Assembly: GCF_036785885.1 (NCBI RefSeq)
Contig: NC_092322.1
Span: 37,779,994-37,843,993 of the forward strand
Direction of reading: 5' to 3'
DNA length: 64,000 bases
Source of the DNA: Coffea arabica
Lineage: Eukaryota; Streptophyta; Magnoliopsida; Gentianales; Rubiaceae
Numbering within the stretch: position 1 is the first letter of the stretch; each line of letters starts with the position of its first letter. The notes beneath the pieces are model-generated. The model had not been told where the DNA came from. It did no database searches and was given only the letters and a program-made list of their open reading frames with translations. Made by a program: the position numbers and the translations under genes. This document shows, piece by piece, positions 21,920 through 35,000 of this stretch.

Positions 21920-24900
21920 TGATGTGATTTTGCTATACGTACAAGTTAAAAAATTCAATTTACACCCGTTTCACTGCAAGTATACAGGTCAACTAGTAGT
22001 TTAGGGTATATATTGGGTCGATCCCACGAGAAAGATTGAACAATTACCGGTATTACTAAAACTTCTCTATTATTTAGACTATCAATGAATTATAAAAAAT
22101 GAATCCTACTGAACTTATGCAAAATAACGAAAATGATAGCTCCTTAGGTTATGATACCTCTAACTACTCATGCAAGTACTATATTTGGATTATTGAGAAC
22201 TACTATCTTGACTAGTTATGGTATAATTTCCTTATGCATATGATTTCTACTTTCGTAGTGAATCAATTATACTCATAACTAATTCATACCTATTCTCATG
22301 GTTATGAAATAAGTTACAAGTTCATTTCTTCTGTAAAATTACATGAAATGAATCACTTAAAACCACATAGGTGCACCTCTACTCTCGTGACTGTACTTCC
22401 TATGTTTAACACTTCTTGAATCAGTGTTAAATCTCAATTTTCATTGCAGAAATAACACCTTAGATAATCACAATTAATGGTACCAGATTAATTATGATTT
22501 AAAGAGCTAAAGTGTTAAATAACTTGCTCAAATAATAGCAATCAAATAGTCAAATAATAAACACTAACAATCATAGGAAATTCAATCAAACCCAAGGCAT
22601 AAACTTTAAAGACACATAGTCAACATAAAATCCAAAACTTGTATATTAACTAAATTTTGAATCAAGTACAAAAGATAAAGAGTTGGAAAGGAAAAGTAAC
22701 CGTTGTCACATGAGCTCTTCCTTGCCTTTTTCATCTCCATATTCATCTTTGCCTAACTAATAAATAAGTAGGATGAACTACACTACTCTATATTCTACTA
22801 CTAAACTAATTGAACTAAGAAAAACTAATGAGAACTACATTTTTGTGGAGTTTCTCTTGTCTCCCAAAGTTATGAAAATGTTCTTCAAGGCTTCTTTTTA
22901 TAGAGGAATTTCTTGTAATAGACAAGTGTTAAATCATGTTTTGAGCCCATGAACAAGTTCAAAATGAGTTGTAAAGCTTCTTTTGCAGCTGTCTTGGGCT
23001 GTTTCCACCGATATTCTTGCAGGAAAGATGGGTCAAAAAGCTTATGTGAACAGAACAAAAGTTGGTAAGCCGAAAGTAATGATCCGAGGGCTAGATCCGA
23101 GGTCGGATCGCTCAAAATAGCCCTCGGATCGCATTTTTCTTCATTTTTATCTTCACTATTCATTGGAATTTGAGGCCTGCTATAGTGGATCCGAGCTCAG
23201 ATCCTATGGTTTCGGATCCACTTCTCCAGAAGATCAGACGCGGGCTCGGATTACTTGCTCTATTTTTTGTTCAATTTCAACTGATATTTTCTCGATGTTA
23301 GAGGTTGAACTACTTTTTGTGTAAAACACAAAACTTGTAGCCCTTTGAGTGAGCTTTCCAGTACATCAAGAATTACCCAATTTTGAGTTCTGTGGACCAA
23401 GAAATGAAAAAATACCCTTGACTAGTCAGAACCTTGTTTCAGCTTTCGACTATGAAATTGCACTTAAGTATTTCGACTTTTTGAATATGTAAAGGACTCA
23501 ACTAGACTTCAATGTTTTCATACTAAATGTAGATCTATCTCTTGGCTTCAAAATAGTACAAGAATCACTTCAATCCGATCATTGTAGCCCAAGATATAGC
23601 CGAAATACCACAAGGTGTCAAAGCTATGAAACTCCTTTTCTTTAGAACTTAATTGCATTTCATCTCTTGCACTTCATATTCTCTTTTTATTACTTCAAAC
23701 CATCATCAATCATCCAATTCTTTTCTGAATTTATGTTATTTGATGATTGAATCATTAAACTTATAAAAACATGAAGTTTTCACCATAAAAATCCATAGAA
23801 ATGCAATTTTTTCCATTTAAACCACAAAATGCATATTTTTAGTAGAATCTTAGTTAATTAGTTATAAAAGTTGTTAAAACACACCAAAACTAAATAATAA
23901 AACACACTTAAAACACTCAAAATATACACTTATCAAACTCCCCCACACTTGAATCATTGCTTGCCCTCAAGCAATCAACACATCTCCAACAACAATGATT
24001 CAAGAGGTGAAACACTATATGCACTTTTTTAAATTAAATTCCTTATAACTTGATAAACAATCATTATGCACTTGTTCAATTTATACTAAATACTTATAAT
24101 ATCAAGTAAAGGAAAGATAATTATGCCCTAAATTCAACAAGTTAAATTCAATCTCTCACCCTAACCTAATTTCATAAATAAGAAAGTCATATAGTCAATT
24201 TATAGCTTTCCTCCTCCCAAAATCATCTCTTTTCTCAAAATATTTAACTAAGAGGGATTTATGGCCGGATATCTTATTTAAATAGTGAAAACGTCTTTTG
24301 ATGCCAAGAGCGACACTTTTAGACGAAGAAATCCGGTTATTCAATATTTCACTTATTTAAATTGCTATGCATACTCTTAATTCAATTACTTGTTTACGCG
24401 AATATCGACATTTGTAGAAACCGACCGCCGGTTACTCGGTGCATGAATCATTGGAGTAGAACAAAAAATACTCTTATTCTTCTCTTTTGTTTTTTGATTT
24501 TTTTCTTTTTTTTTCTTTTTCAAAAGTAAAAGACAATAAATAGATATTCCCTCTTAACAAATACGCAAGAATAATCAAAGAAAGAGTATAGCTTTTATTG
24601 ATTATATCAATCACTTACTTGCAAAATTAAGTAAAGAGGAGAATTCACATTAAACATGCAAAATTCTCCTCATTTTACTAGATATACTTTCTAAAATGCA
24701 AAAATTCTAATTGCATAATAATCATTTCCAAATCAAATGAGGATTAAATTTTCCAAAATACATATAAAGTTTCCAAAAGTGGAAGAATTAGACACTTAAA
24801 GTTGGACCAATTTAGCCCTTCTTAAATAAAAGAGCAAAATTTGAAGAATTTTTAGGCCATAGTGAAATATTGGAAAAGATTTTAGAAAAATTTGGGCAAA

Positions 24901-25112
24901 GTTTTCCCTTATAAATGGACGAAACTCCTTACCAACAAACCCGATTTCAAGAAAATTATCCACATGGCAAGTATTTCAAACACAATTCCAACATTTCTAA
25001 ACATTTAAATTCACAAAATATCATCACATGGCATTAGAATGCAAGTTCAAACATTTTCCTCCCCCATACTTAAACTTCACATTGTCTTCAATGTGAGAAA
25101 GGAAAAATAACA
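21920..25112 (-). repeat. Element E 3' LTR (left copy)
   Basis: 3193 bp, nearly colinear with the right copy. It retains about 455 bp (around 23520-23980) that the right copy lacks. Several GATCC-GAG-type palindromic motifs lie at about 23090-23260. Minus-strand open frames here (about 22885-23163) recur in the other LTR only because the LTRs are copies. Confidence 0.8.
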
Positions 25113-26952
25113 AAAGTAAGAGAAAGTAGTACTCCCCTAATAAACTTGCGCTATCCAAATTCATGGCCAAGCAATGAACTTCCAACCTTGTTTGCAGAGA
25201 AAGGAGAGTTCAATTAATACACTACTTCAAATGGCAAAATCAACATAAAAAAAACTAAGTAAAAATTTGCAACGATCATGAAGTAAGCATGCAAATCAAG
25301 GAAAAACGGACAAGGATCAAGAATGTGGAACCATACAATGTTCAAGGGATAAAAACATGAAATGTGCTAATCTTTGCTAATCAAGTATATGCATTAGTAT
25401 CCAAAGCAAAAGAAAGATAATTTCACAAATAAGCCCATCATTATGAGCAAAGTAAGTTCCATTTATTCATTTTGTCATCAATGATCAAGTCCTCTCAAGT
25501 ACAAAATGAAAGACGAAGAGAGGGAAGAATAAGGAAAAGTGATTCGAGCCTTCGTTTTTTAAAGGATCCGAGGTCGTTTTTGAAAGGATTCGAGGTCGGA
25601 TCATAATGAGTGAACTCGGATAAAAAAACTCAAATTTTTCTCTGATTGTAGAAGTAGATCCGAGCTCGGATCCATTGATTCTGCACATATTGCAGAAGTT
25701 TCTACAATTTTCAGTTTGATCCCAATTTGAAACACATTCTCCAATTCGTGCTCTACAATGAAATTTTTTAACAATTCAACACTTCACGCACATGGAAAGT
25801 GACTTAAACATGAATCTCAACACCTCAAAATAAATAAAAAACATGTAGAATGCAAATTAAGGATTGAGGTTCTTGGATCAAATAGTCCCCTCGACACTTG
25901 CAATACACATGATAGCGTTCAAATGGTCAAAAGAGTCAAATAGGTCATGAACACATTTAAATACTTGAATGCACTTCAACTTCATGTAAATGACTAACTT
26001 AATCTCATATCATGAAATTAAGCATTGTACACTAAAAAATAAAGGTTAATCTTCCCTTTTTCACATCGGTCTCTACTCCTTATAAACTCCTTTGCATTTG
26101 AAATAATTCGCTTCATTTCCTGTCATTGTCACCTATAAAACACACAAAAACACTAGTTAAACAACTAAAAGCTTACTAAAAACAAGAAATCATTGAGTTG
26201 CCTCCCAACTAGCGCTTCTTTATAGTCATTAGCTTGACTATATCACCTCAAGTTTTTTAATGAGGTTTAGTTAAAGAATAATTCACCATTGTAGGCCGTG
26301 GTGGATCATTAAAAGGTGACTTTATAGCAAAAGCCACATGATCTAATGATGTGAGAAATGGAAGTGACTTACCTATCCCAAGTGTTTCATAGATATTACC
26401 TTGAATATGCACCACTTGAGAACTTACCAAAGGAGATGCCATGAGAATATCTTGGGTAGCAATACCCTCAGAACCTATACTTTCAATGCACTCCTTAAAG
26501 GGGTGAAAAGTGAGTCAGTAAAACTCACCTCTTGAGATTCAAGATTAGTTCCAAAGATATTATCATGTGAAATGGACATTTGCTCATTGAAAACACAATT
26601 GATATTCATCATTTTCGTCAAAATGCAATCAATTTTCACATACGACATTCCCACCCTTCATGCTAGGATCATTTTACAAATTGTTAGAAGAAATAATTTC
26701 ATACAATGCATTCAATTGCTCATGTATTCTACTAAAGTGAGAAGCTAATTCATCTATCCTTTCCTCAATCCTATCAAAACGGTCGAAAGTCACATTAGCT
26801 AAATTTTTCTATAGCTAACTCTCAAGATGATTTTGATTCATATTGGACACTTTCAGGTTTGTAATCATAAAAATTTGAAAAATCACTATAAGTGCCTTGA
26901 TTATCCAACCATAAGCATAAGAATTGCTCCAATTAGCACTATGTTGATCAAA

Positions 26953-27240
26953 CTAAGAATTGTAATGCTCTAATTCATCATAATAATCCACATTTTGTAT
27001 TTGCATACATATATTAGTAGCATGATAACCTCCACACAAGTCACAATTCATATGATAAGAGTTAAAAGCATTAGCATTCCTCATTTGCTCAATTTCATGC
27101 ATAATTGTGTCCATTTGAACTTGTAACATAATTATATCAAATTTTGCCTTTAAACATTTCAAACCATCTTCAAAAAACATACCTTCGGTAATTTCTTGCT
27201 TACCTCTATTGAAGGAGCTCTGCACTAGGTAACCATTCAT
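26953..27240 (-). pseudogene. Element E gag remnant with one zinc knuckle
   Basis: A 95-codon minus-strand frame carries CDLCGGYHATNIC (C-x2-C-x3-H-x4-C), the spacing seen in Athila/Tat gag nucleocapsids, preceded by a hydrophobic/acidic stretch (MDTIMHEIEQMRNANAF). Gag proteins of this clade are several hundred residues; only this part is legible. Adjacent sequence is stop-rich. Function (RNA packaging) is inferred from the family; this copy is too short to act. Confidence 0.55.
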
Positions 27241-27478
27241 TGTAATCTTCTACTTCTCAAACATTGTTCTCCAAATTAACCTACCCTTCTCATCACCTGA
27301 AATTGCTTTTAAATAACGTAAGAGCAAGATTAGTAAGAAGAATAGGTAATTCACACATAAAACATAAAAATAAAAGAAAATAACATTCAATACTAATCAG
27401 ACTTAATCAACACACACTAGACAATTAATAAAATGTCTAAACTAATAAAGTTGCTCTTCACACCAATATTGCCAAATC

Positions 27479-27497
27479 TTCCCCGGCAACGGTACCA
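27479..27497 (-). promoter_or_regulatory. Primer-binding site of element E (tRNA-Asp type, two bases off)
   Basis: On the minus strand it reads TGGTACCGTTGCCGGGGAA, six bases inside the 5' LTR. The complement of plant tRNA-Asp 3' ends is TGGCGCCGTTGCCGGGGA, so two bases differ (TA in place of CG). Confidence 0.75.
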
Positions 27498-27503
27498 AAA
27501 ATT

Positions 27504-30264
27504 TGACGGGATTTTGTTATACGTACAAGTTAAAAAATCCGATTTACACCCATTTCACTACAAGTATATAGGTCAACTAGTAGTTTAGGATTTATATCGG
27601 GCCGATCCCACGAGAAAGATTGAACAATTACCGGCACTACTAAAACTTCTCTATTATTTAGCCTATCAATGAATTATAAGAAATGAATCCTACTGAACTT
27701 ATGCACAATAACAAATGAAAGATCCTTAGGTTATGGTATCTCTAACTACTCATGCAAGTGCTATATTTGGATCATTGAGAACTATTATCTTGACTAGTTA
27801 TGGTGTAATTTCCTTATGCATATGATTCCTACTTTCGTAGTGAATCAATTATACTCATAACTAATCCATATCTATTCTCATGGTTATGAAATTAGCTACA
27901 AGTTCATTTCTTCTGTGAAATTACATGAAATGAATCACTTAAAATCATATAGGTGCACCTCTACTCTCGTGAGTATACTCCCTATGTTTAACACTTCTTG
28001 AACCAGTGTTAAATCTCAATTTTTATTGCAGAAATAATACCTTAGATAATCACAATTAATGGTACCAGATTAATTATGATTTAAAGAGCTAAAGTGCTAA
28101 ATAACTTGCTCAAATAATAGCAATCAAATAGCCAAATAATAAACACTAACAATCATAGGAAGTTTAACTAAATCCAAGACATAAACTTTAAAAACACATT
28201 GTAAACATAAAATCCAAAACTTGTATATTAACTAAACTTTGAATCAAGTACAAAAGATAAAGAGTTGGAAAGAAAAAGTAACCCTTGTCGCATGAGCTCT
28301 TTCTTGCCTTCTTCATCTCCATCTTCATCTTTGCCTAACTAATAAACAAGTAGGATGAACTACACTACTCTATACTCAACTACTAAACTAATTGAACTAA
28401 GAAAAACTAGTGAGAACTACATTTTTGTGGAGTTTCTCTAGCCTCCCAAAGTTATGAAAATGTTTTTCAAGGCTTCTTTTTATTGAGGAATTTCTTGTAA
28501 TAGACAAGTGTTAAATCATGTCTTGAGCCCATGAACAAGCTAAAAATGAGTTGTAAAGCTTCTTTTGCAGCTGTCTTAGGCTGTTTCCACTGATATTCTT
28601 GCAGGAAAGATGGGGCAAAAAGCTTGTGTGAACAGAACAAAAGTTGGTAAGCCGAAAGTAGTGGTCGGAGGGCTAGATCCGAGGTCGGATCGCTCAAAAT
28701 AGCTCTCGGATCGCATTTTTCTTCATTTTTACCTTCACTGTTCATTGGAATCCAAGGCCTGCTATAGTGGATCCGAGCTCAGATCCTATGGCCTCGGATC
28801 CACTTCTCCAGAAGATCAGATGCGGGCTCGGATCTAAATGAATCCGAGCTCGGATTACTTGCTCTATTTTTGGTCCAATTTCAACTGATATTTTCTCGAT
28901 GTTAGAGACTGAACTAGCTTTTATGTAAAACACGAAAGTTGTAGCCCTTTAAGTGAGCTTTCCAGTACATCAAGAATCACCCAATTTGGAGTTCTGTGGA
29001 CCAAGAAATGACCAAAATACCCTTGACTAGTCAGAACCTTGTTTCAGCTTTCGACTATGAAATTGCACTTTAGTATTTCGCCTTTTTGACTATGCAAAGG
29101 ATTGAACTAGACTTCAATGTCTTCATCTCCAACAACAATGATTCAAGAGGTGAAACACTATATACACTTTTTCAAATTAAATTCCTCATAACTTGGTAAA
29201 CAATCATTATGCACTTGTTCAATTTACACTAAATACTTATAATATCAAGTAAAGGAAAGACAATTATGCACTAAATTCAATAAGTTAAACTTAATCTCTC
29301 ACGCTAAGCTAATTTCACAAATAAGCAAGTCATATAGTCAATTTATAGCTTTCCTCCTCCCAAAATCTTCTCTTTTCTCAAAATGTTTAACTAAGGGGGA
29401 TTTACGGCCAGATATCTTACTTAAATAGTGAAAAAGTCTTTTGACGCCAAGATCGACACTTTTAGGTGAAGAACTCCGGTTACTCAACATTTCACTTATT
29501 TAAATTGCTATGCATACTCTTAATTCAATTACCTTTTTACGCGAATGTCGACATTTGTAGATGCCGACCCCGGTTACTCGGTACATGAATCATTGGAGTA
29601 GAACAAAAAATATTCTTATTCTTCTTTTTTGTTTTTGATTTTTTTCTTTTTTTATTCTTTTTCAAAAGTAAAAGACAATAAATAGATATTCCCTCTTAAC
29701 AAATACGCAAGAATAATCAAAGAAAGAGTATAGCTTTTATTGATTATATCAATCACTCACTTGCAAAATTAAGTAAAAAGGAGAATTCACATTAAACATG
29801 CAAAATTATAGGCATAATTCTCCTCACTTTATTAGATATACTTTCTAAAATGCAAAAATCCTAATTGTATAATAATCATTTCCAAGTCAAATGAGGATTA
29901 AATCTTCCAAAATACATATAAAGTTTCCAAAAGTGGAAGAATTAGACACTTAAAGTTGGAACAATTTGGCCCTTCTTAAATAAAAGTGCAAAATTTGAAG
30001 AATTTTTGGGCCATAGTGAAATATTAGAAAAGATTTTAGAAAATTTGGACAGAGTTTCCCCTTATAAATGGACGAAACTCCCTACCAACAAACCCAATTT
30101 CAAGAAAATTATCCACATGACAAGTATTTCAAACACAATCCAACATTTCTAAGCATTTAAATTCACAAAATATCATCACATGGCATTAGAATGCAAGTTC
30201 ATACATTTCCCTCCCCCATACTTAAACTTCACATTGTCCTCAATGTGAGAAAGGAAAAATAACA
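27504..30264 (-). repeat. Element E 5' LTR (right copy, internally deleted)
   Basis: 2761 bp. Compared with the left LTR it lacks about 455 bp, with the junction near 29122 at a shared CAT. It has an extra 22-base segment near 28830-28855 creating another GAATCCGAGCTCGGATT palindrome. Confidence 0.8.
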
Positions 30265-30881
<617 letters not shown>

Positions 30882-30961
30882 TAACAAATTATGATTTTCT
30901 GTTTGCAGGAATACGTGTATCTAAGTTTATGATTTCATGAGTGTCATGTTACCTATTGCAG

Positions 30962-31058
30962 CTAGACGGTTTTGCTCGTAAAATATGGTCGACAAAAGGA
31001 GAAGAGCAGCAGGCAGCAAAGATTGGCTTCATAAATTGCCTAAAGACGCTGGAGGAAG
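30962..31058 (+). pseudogene. Tau GST pseudogene, exon 2 first piece
   Basis: After acceptor TATTGCAG, the text reads DGFARKIWSTKGEEQQAAKI and then GFINCLKTLEE, the start of the C-terminal helical domain. Joining exon 1 (ending two bases into a codon) to this acceptor gives AGC-TAG, so about one base appears missing just after the splice site. Coding sequence stops at the duplication GGAAG (31054-31058) where element D is inserted. Confidence 0.85.
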
Positions 31059-31824
31059 TGTGGCGATCCCACTTCCCCCTAAGGCTGCCCAACTCTCGCC
31101 AGGACTCACGCAAGCATTCTAACCCAAAACCTTCCGAAGAATAACCTAATCTATTACAAAACAATTCCTCCGAAGAAGACCGTCACTAAAACCACATTAA
31201 CTTCATAGATAGCAGTGATTTAAAATAGCCAAACGACGGCTCCTACACATGTCACGCGTTGTGAGCTGCGGAGTAGAATCGTACCGTCCCAACTAAGAAG
31301 AAAATTCATACAACAAAATACAACAATCAAGCCAAGCATCCAAAATTAAGTTTTACACATTTTCCAGCTTCAAGTGGCAATCCAAAATAAAAGTACATTA
31401 TCCAAATTTAACACACTACAGCCCACACAAATAGTCATAGTATACAAATACATTCCAAAACGAAACATGGATAAGTTTCAAAGCTTTCAATTTTCAGGAC
31501 CTGTCAAGGAAAACAAATAAACGTGGGGTGAGCTAAATCTCAGTGGTGCCCCAAAACATGCAGTCACATAAATCAAACAGCGAGTAATAACTTAACCAAA
31601 TTGAACAGTTAGGAAAGCGTATAACAGCACAAGGTAGGATACAGGGGCTCTCAGGAGCCATTTTCCTCGCTTGATCACCATTCATCGTAGTTGACCCTCC
31701 GTCAACTCTCACTACTTATAGTCCATGTAGATCCACTCATTTTAATCCTAACCCATCACCATTCATACCCCTGTCCCGGGCCCGCTCACCGACTAAGGAC
31801 GCAGTATACTCGAGATATACCCGT

Positions 31825-31975
31825 AGATGATTGGTTGAGGGATTCACCCAACGACATTATTGTAGTTAGATTCATGCGTCGAGGGATTCACCCAACGACG
31901 TAACTACATTTAGATTCATGGTAGTTGGATTCAGAAGTCGAGGGATTCACCCAACGACGCAACTACATTTAGATT
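31825..31975 (-). repeat. Minisatellite in element D 3' LTR
   Basis: Three units built on GAGGGATTCACCCAACGAC followed by an ACTACATTTAGATTCA-type spacer. The same array is in the other LTR at about 41258-41405. Confidence 0.75.
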
Positions 31976-32024
31976 CAAGGATTCAGGAGAAAAATGATTC
32001 ACGCAAGTCACCACTCGAACGGCT

Positions 32025-32041
32025 AGTGCGATAAAGTACAC
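32025..32041 (-). other. Conserved LTR core motif, element D 3' LTR
   Basis: The minus strand reads GTGTACTTTATCGCACT, identical to copy B 8173-8189, with flanking GCT/AGC able to extend a GTG/CAC stem. It lies about 970 bases from the LTR 3' end. The second LTR has it at 41449-41465. Confidence 0.55.
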
Positions 32042-35000
32042 ACAGCTCACTTCGATGGATCAAAAACTAATTGTGCAAATTATCACATATCGAGTCAAGA
32101 AAGCACTTTAACCAGGTAAGCATAGAACAAGCAGGGACACTCACCAAGAGTGGAGTTCAGATATCAAGTTGGGAATCGAATTCCGCGTCCTCGCAATATC
32201 CTAAAAACAAAATTTTGAAACTATAAGTCTTCCATTCAATTTTTAAGCTTGTACGTATTGTGGATTATCTAATATTTTACTAGATAACCTTCTCAAAATA
32301 ATTTCAAAAATCTACTTGGGTTGAAGTTTGACAAAAATAGAGAAAAATGTTTCTTATAGTTTTCCTGGAGATACTTTTCCTTAAAAAAAAATAACTAGCA
32401 TTATTTTCTTGAAATAAGTCGACAAACCACTTGATATCAGGGCTAGAAAGATACTTTGAAAGATTTCTTTAAAGCTACGGTTCTTGCAAAAATTATCACT
32501 AAAAACTATTTTACCTAAAATAAAGTTTCTTGCCGAGCAAGTTTCTACGCTTTTAACTAAAATTATTAAAACTCGTATTTTGGAACTTTTCCTATAGTCA
32601 ACTAGCCAAGAACAATTCTTGGGAAAAAGAAAAGAAGTAAAACAAAGCCTAGAGTTTTTTTTTGAAACTAGTGAAATCATTTTCTAAAGGTAATAAGGCT
32701 AGTTTAAGCTTAAAGGAAGAAATATCGAGTTGACACGGTTTAGAAAATCCCTACATGAAATTTCTAACTTTAACATACCGTGCTAAGTTTTATCGCACCA
32801 TACTAGAGTGAAGATATATTTAAAATGCTTGCTTAAAACTTTCTCAAGTTCACAGGACCAAACGGATTCCTTACGATTCCGATTTGTAAGCACGTAATAT
32901 TTCAGATTTGTCAATATACCCAACTCACATTTCAAATGGAAATCTCACTAGGGTTTCGTCAATCATTAGCCCTAGGTTTCAATAGATTCATTTCAAATCA
33001 AGAGTAAAATAAATGACCAAGGCTTCGTCAATCATTAGCACTTGGTTTCTGGCAAGTTCATATCACATCTTAACTAAATCAAAAATGAAGGTAAGGCCTC
33101 CAAGAAATTTCAGCAATTAAATGTCATCACCCTTTAATACTTATAAAATCATTCAAATGGCCAAGGCTTCATCAATCATTAGCCTTTGACAACCATCAAT
33201 CACTTCCAACCACAATTCAATTCGGAATTCAAATCACAAATAAGCTAAATGTTCGATCCAAGTCACAATTTCAGTTTCATGAAGGAACAGGACATTCCAG
33301 CAGGACAGCCTACTTTGAGGAGTCACGGACAGCAGTACACATGGAGGAAAAATATGAAATTTCTACAGAACAAAGGCCCATGATTCTAGTTTCAAATGCC
33401 ACTGACGGCACCTTAAATGAATTTTCCTACACCAAGATATAAGCATTTTACTGAGACTGGTCAGTGAAATCCGAAAATCTGGAAACTCATTTTTCACTTG
33501 TGAAAAACTCTTTTTTCTCTTTTAACACCATAAGGCTTTTATTCAAACCATCCATACATTTAAATATGACATACATACCAGCATATACCAAGGCAAATAA
33601 CGCCTAATTCCAGTAAATGGTTCAGCCAAGAAATCATATATACACTAATCTGTCATCAGCTAAGTACAACAGTCATCAATTGGCAATTCAACGTACGATT
33701 ACTTCCTTAATTTCTCCTTTGTTAACACTAACTTGACATGCGGAGGATGGTTATTAAGCTACAGAGTATATTGTGCAATAATATGAAATTTACAGCTCAA
33801 AACAACATTTTCGGAACTAAAATTCGCCACAAGAAATATGGAAAATTCCTTTACTATCTCTATCAACTCGCTTGAAAATTTTCTAGGTCTACACTTCAAC
33901 ATTTTTGATCAATTCAAACCACAATTCAAATGTTTCACATCAACATATCTTATAAAGCTTTAAAACAACATATTCCAGGTATTTGCAATCATTATGCTTT
34001 AAAGGAAAATTTTCAAAACCAAGCTAAAATTCCAACTCAACCTGCGGCTATCACAAAAGAAATTCCAGCATTTATATACCAACATTTTTGGTTCAATCTT
34101 TCAATATATCGAATATTTCATCGTTAAACATCCTACACAACTTAAAATTTACATCTCTTATGCATTTCTAAACCATTATATTCCAAGGGAAAAATAAAAT
34201 AAAATTCTAGAAACCAATTAGAATTTCCAAAGACAAACTGAAAATTCTGGTTCATACCTCTTGGCTATCAATACTTTTCCAGCACTTAGGGGTTTATGAA
34301 TCCAACTTTTCCATGGCTAAAACATGGTTTTAGATTCTCAAATTCGTCATGTGAACCTTTGGCTAGCTAATTAACATTTCTAGTTCAAAATCGAATTCGA
34401 ATAACAACTACAAACATCCCAAAGATCCAGAAATTTGTCCAGCTAGTCACGGATGAACATGCATGAAGAAATTTTCTGTTTTCATTTTATTTTCTTGGTT
34501 AGCCGAGCTACTTAGCCTCATGCAAGCCTCAATCATCATGTTGTTAGCTAAATAAACGTAGGTACCAACTCAGATCATCACCATGTAGAAGATTAGAAAC
34601 TACATTTCCAATTTAAGCTCACGGTAGTTCCACTTCATCAAAACAGAATTTCTTGCGCACATCAGATTTCTTTTTCTTCAAATCATCATTCAATGGTTTA
34701 TAAATCAACATGCAAGGTCCTAAGCATCTTAATCATTCATGTTTAAGTTAGCTAATCATAATCTTAGGTTCTGATTATCACCACAAAGCAGATTACATCA
34801 TGCATTTCTTAATCGATTCTCGGCCAACCATTTTCTTTTCAAAACAGAATTTTCTTATGCTTTAACATCATCATCCGAATGCACAAAGCAATATGCAAAG
34901 CCACCTAAAGAATTTACTTATCACATCCAGTTCAGAACAGGTTCGGTCAGCAGCTAGAAACATCCACAAATCCAGAAATTCCTACAACTATTCTCGGATG

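Larger units (their letters stand above)
25113..27503 (-). other. Element E internal region
   Basis: About 2.4 kb between the LTRs. It holds a degenerate gag fragment (26953-27240), stop-rich sequence and palindromic GATCCGAGCTCGGATC at 25657-25672. I saw no protease, reverse transcriptase or integrase motifs on either strand, so replication would need proteins from another element. Confidence 0.6.
21920..30264 (-). mobile_element. Element E: non-autonomous Athila/Tat-like LTR retrotransposon
   Basis: Two long direct repeats (21920-25112 and 27504-30264) flank 2.4 kb of internal sequence. Orientation is minus: a primer-binding site resembling the tRNA-Asp complement abuts the inner edge of the right repeat, and a gag-knuckle fragment reads on the minus strand. 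On the plus strand the LTRs start TGATGTGATTTTG / TGACGGGATTTTG and end AAAATAACA. Internal sequence includes GTTGCCTCCCAACTAGCGCT (from about 26199), which I recall from plant Athila/Tat elements. There is no pol. Outer flanks do not match: GGATC on the left and AAAGT on the right, so no duplication is seen. Confidence 0.8.

Noticed and set aside
22885..23163. 92-codon minus-strand frame repeated at 28467-28745
   Set aside because: Repeated only because both sit in LTRs of element E; no domain.
27479..27497. tRNA-Asp-like sequence considered as a tRNA gene
   Set aside because: Only the 3' terminal complement is present, no cloverleaf; it is a primer-binding site.
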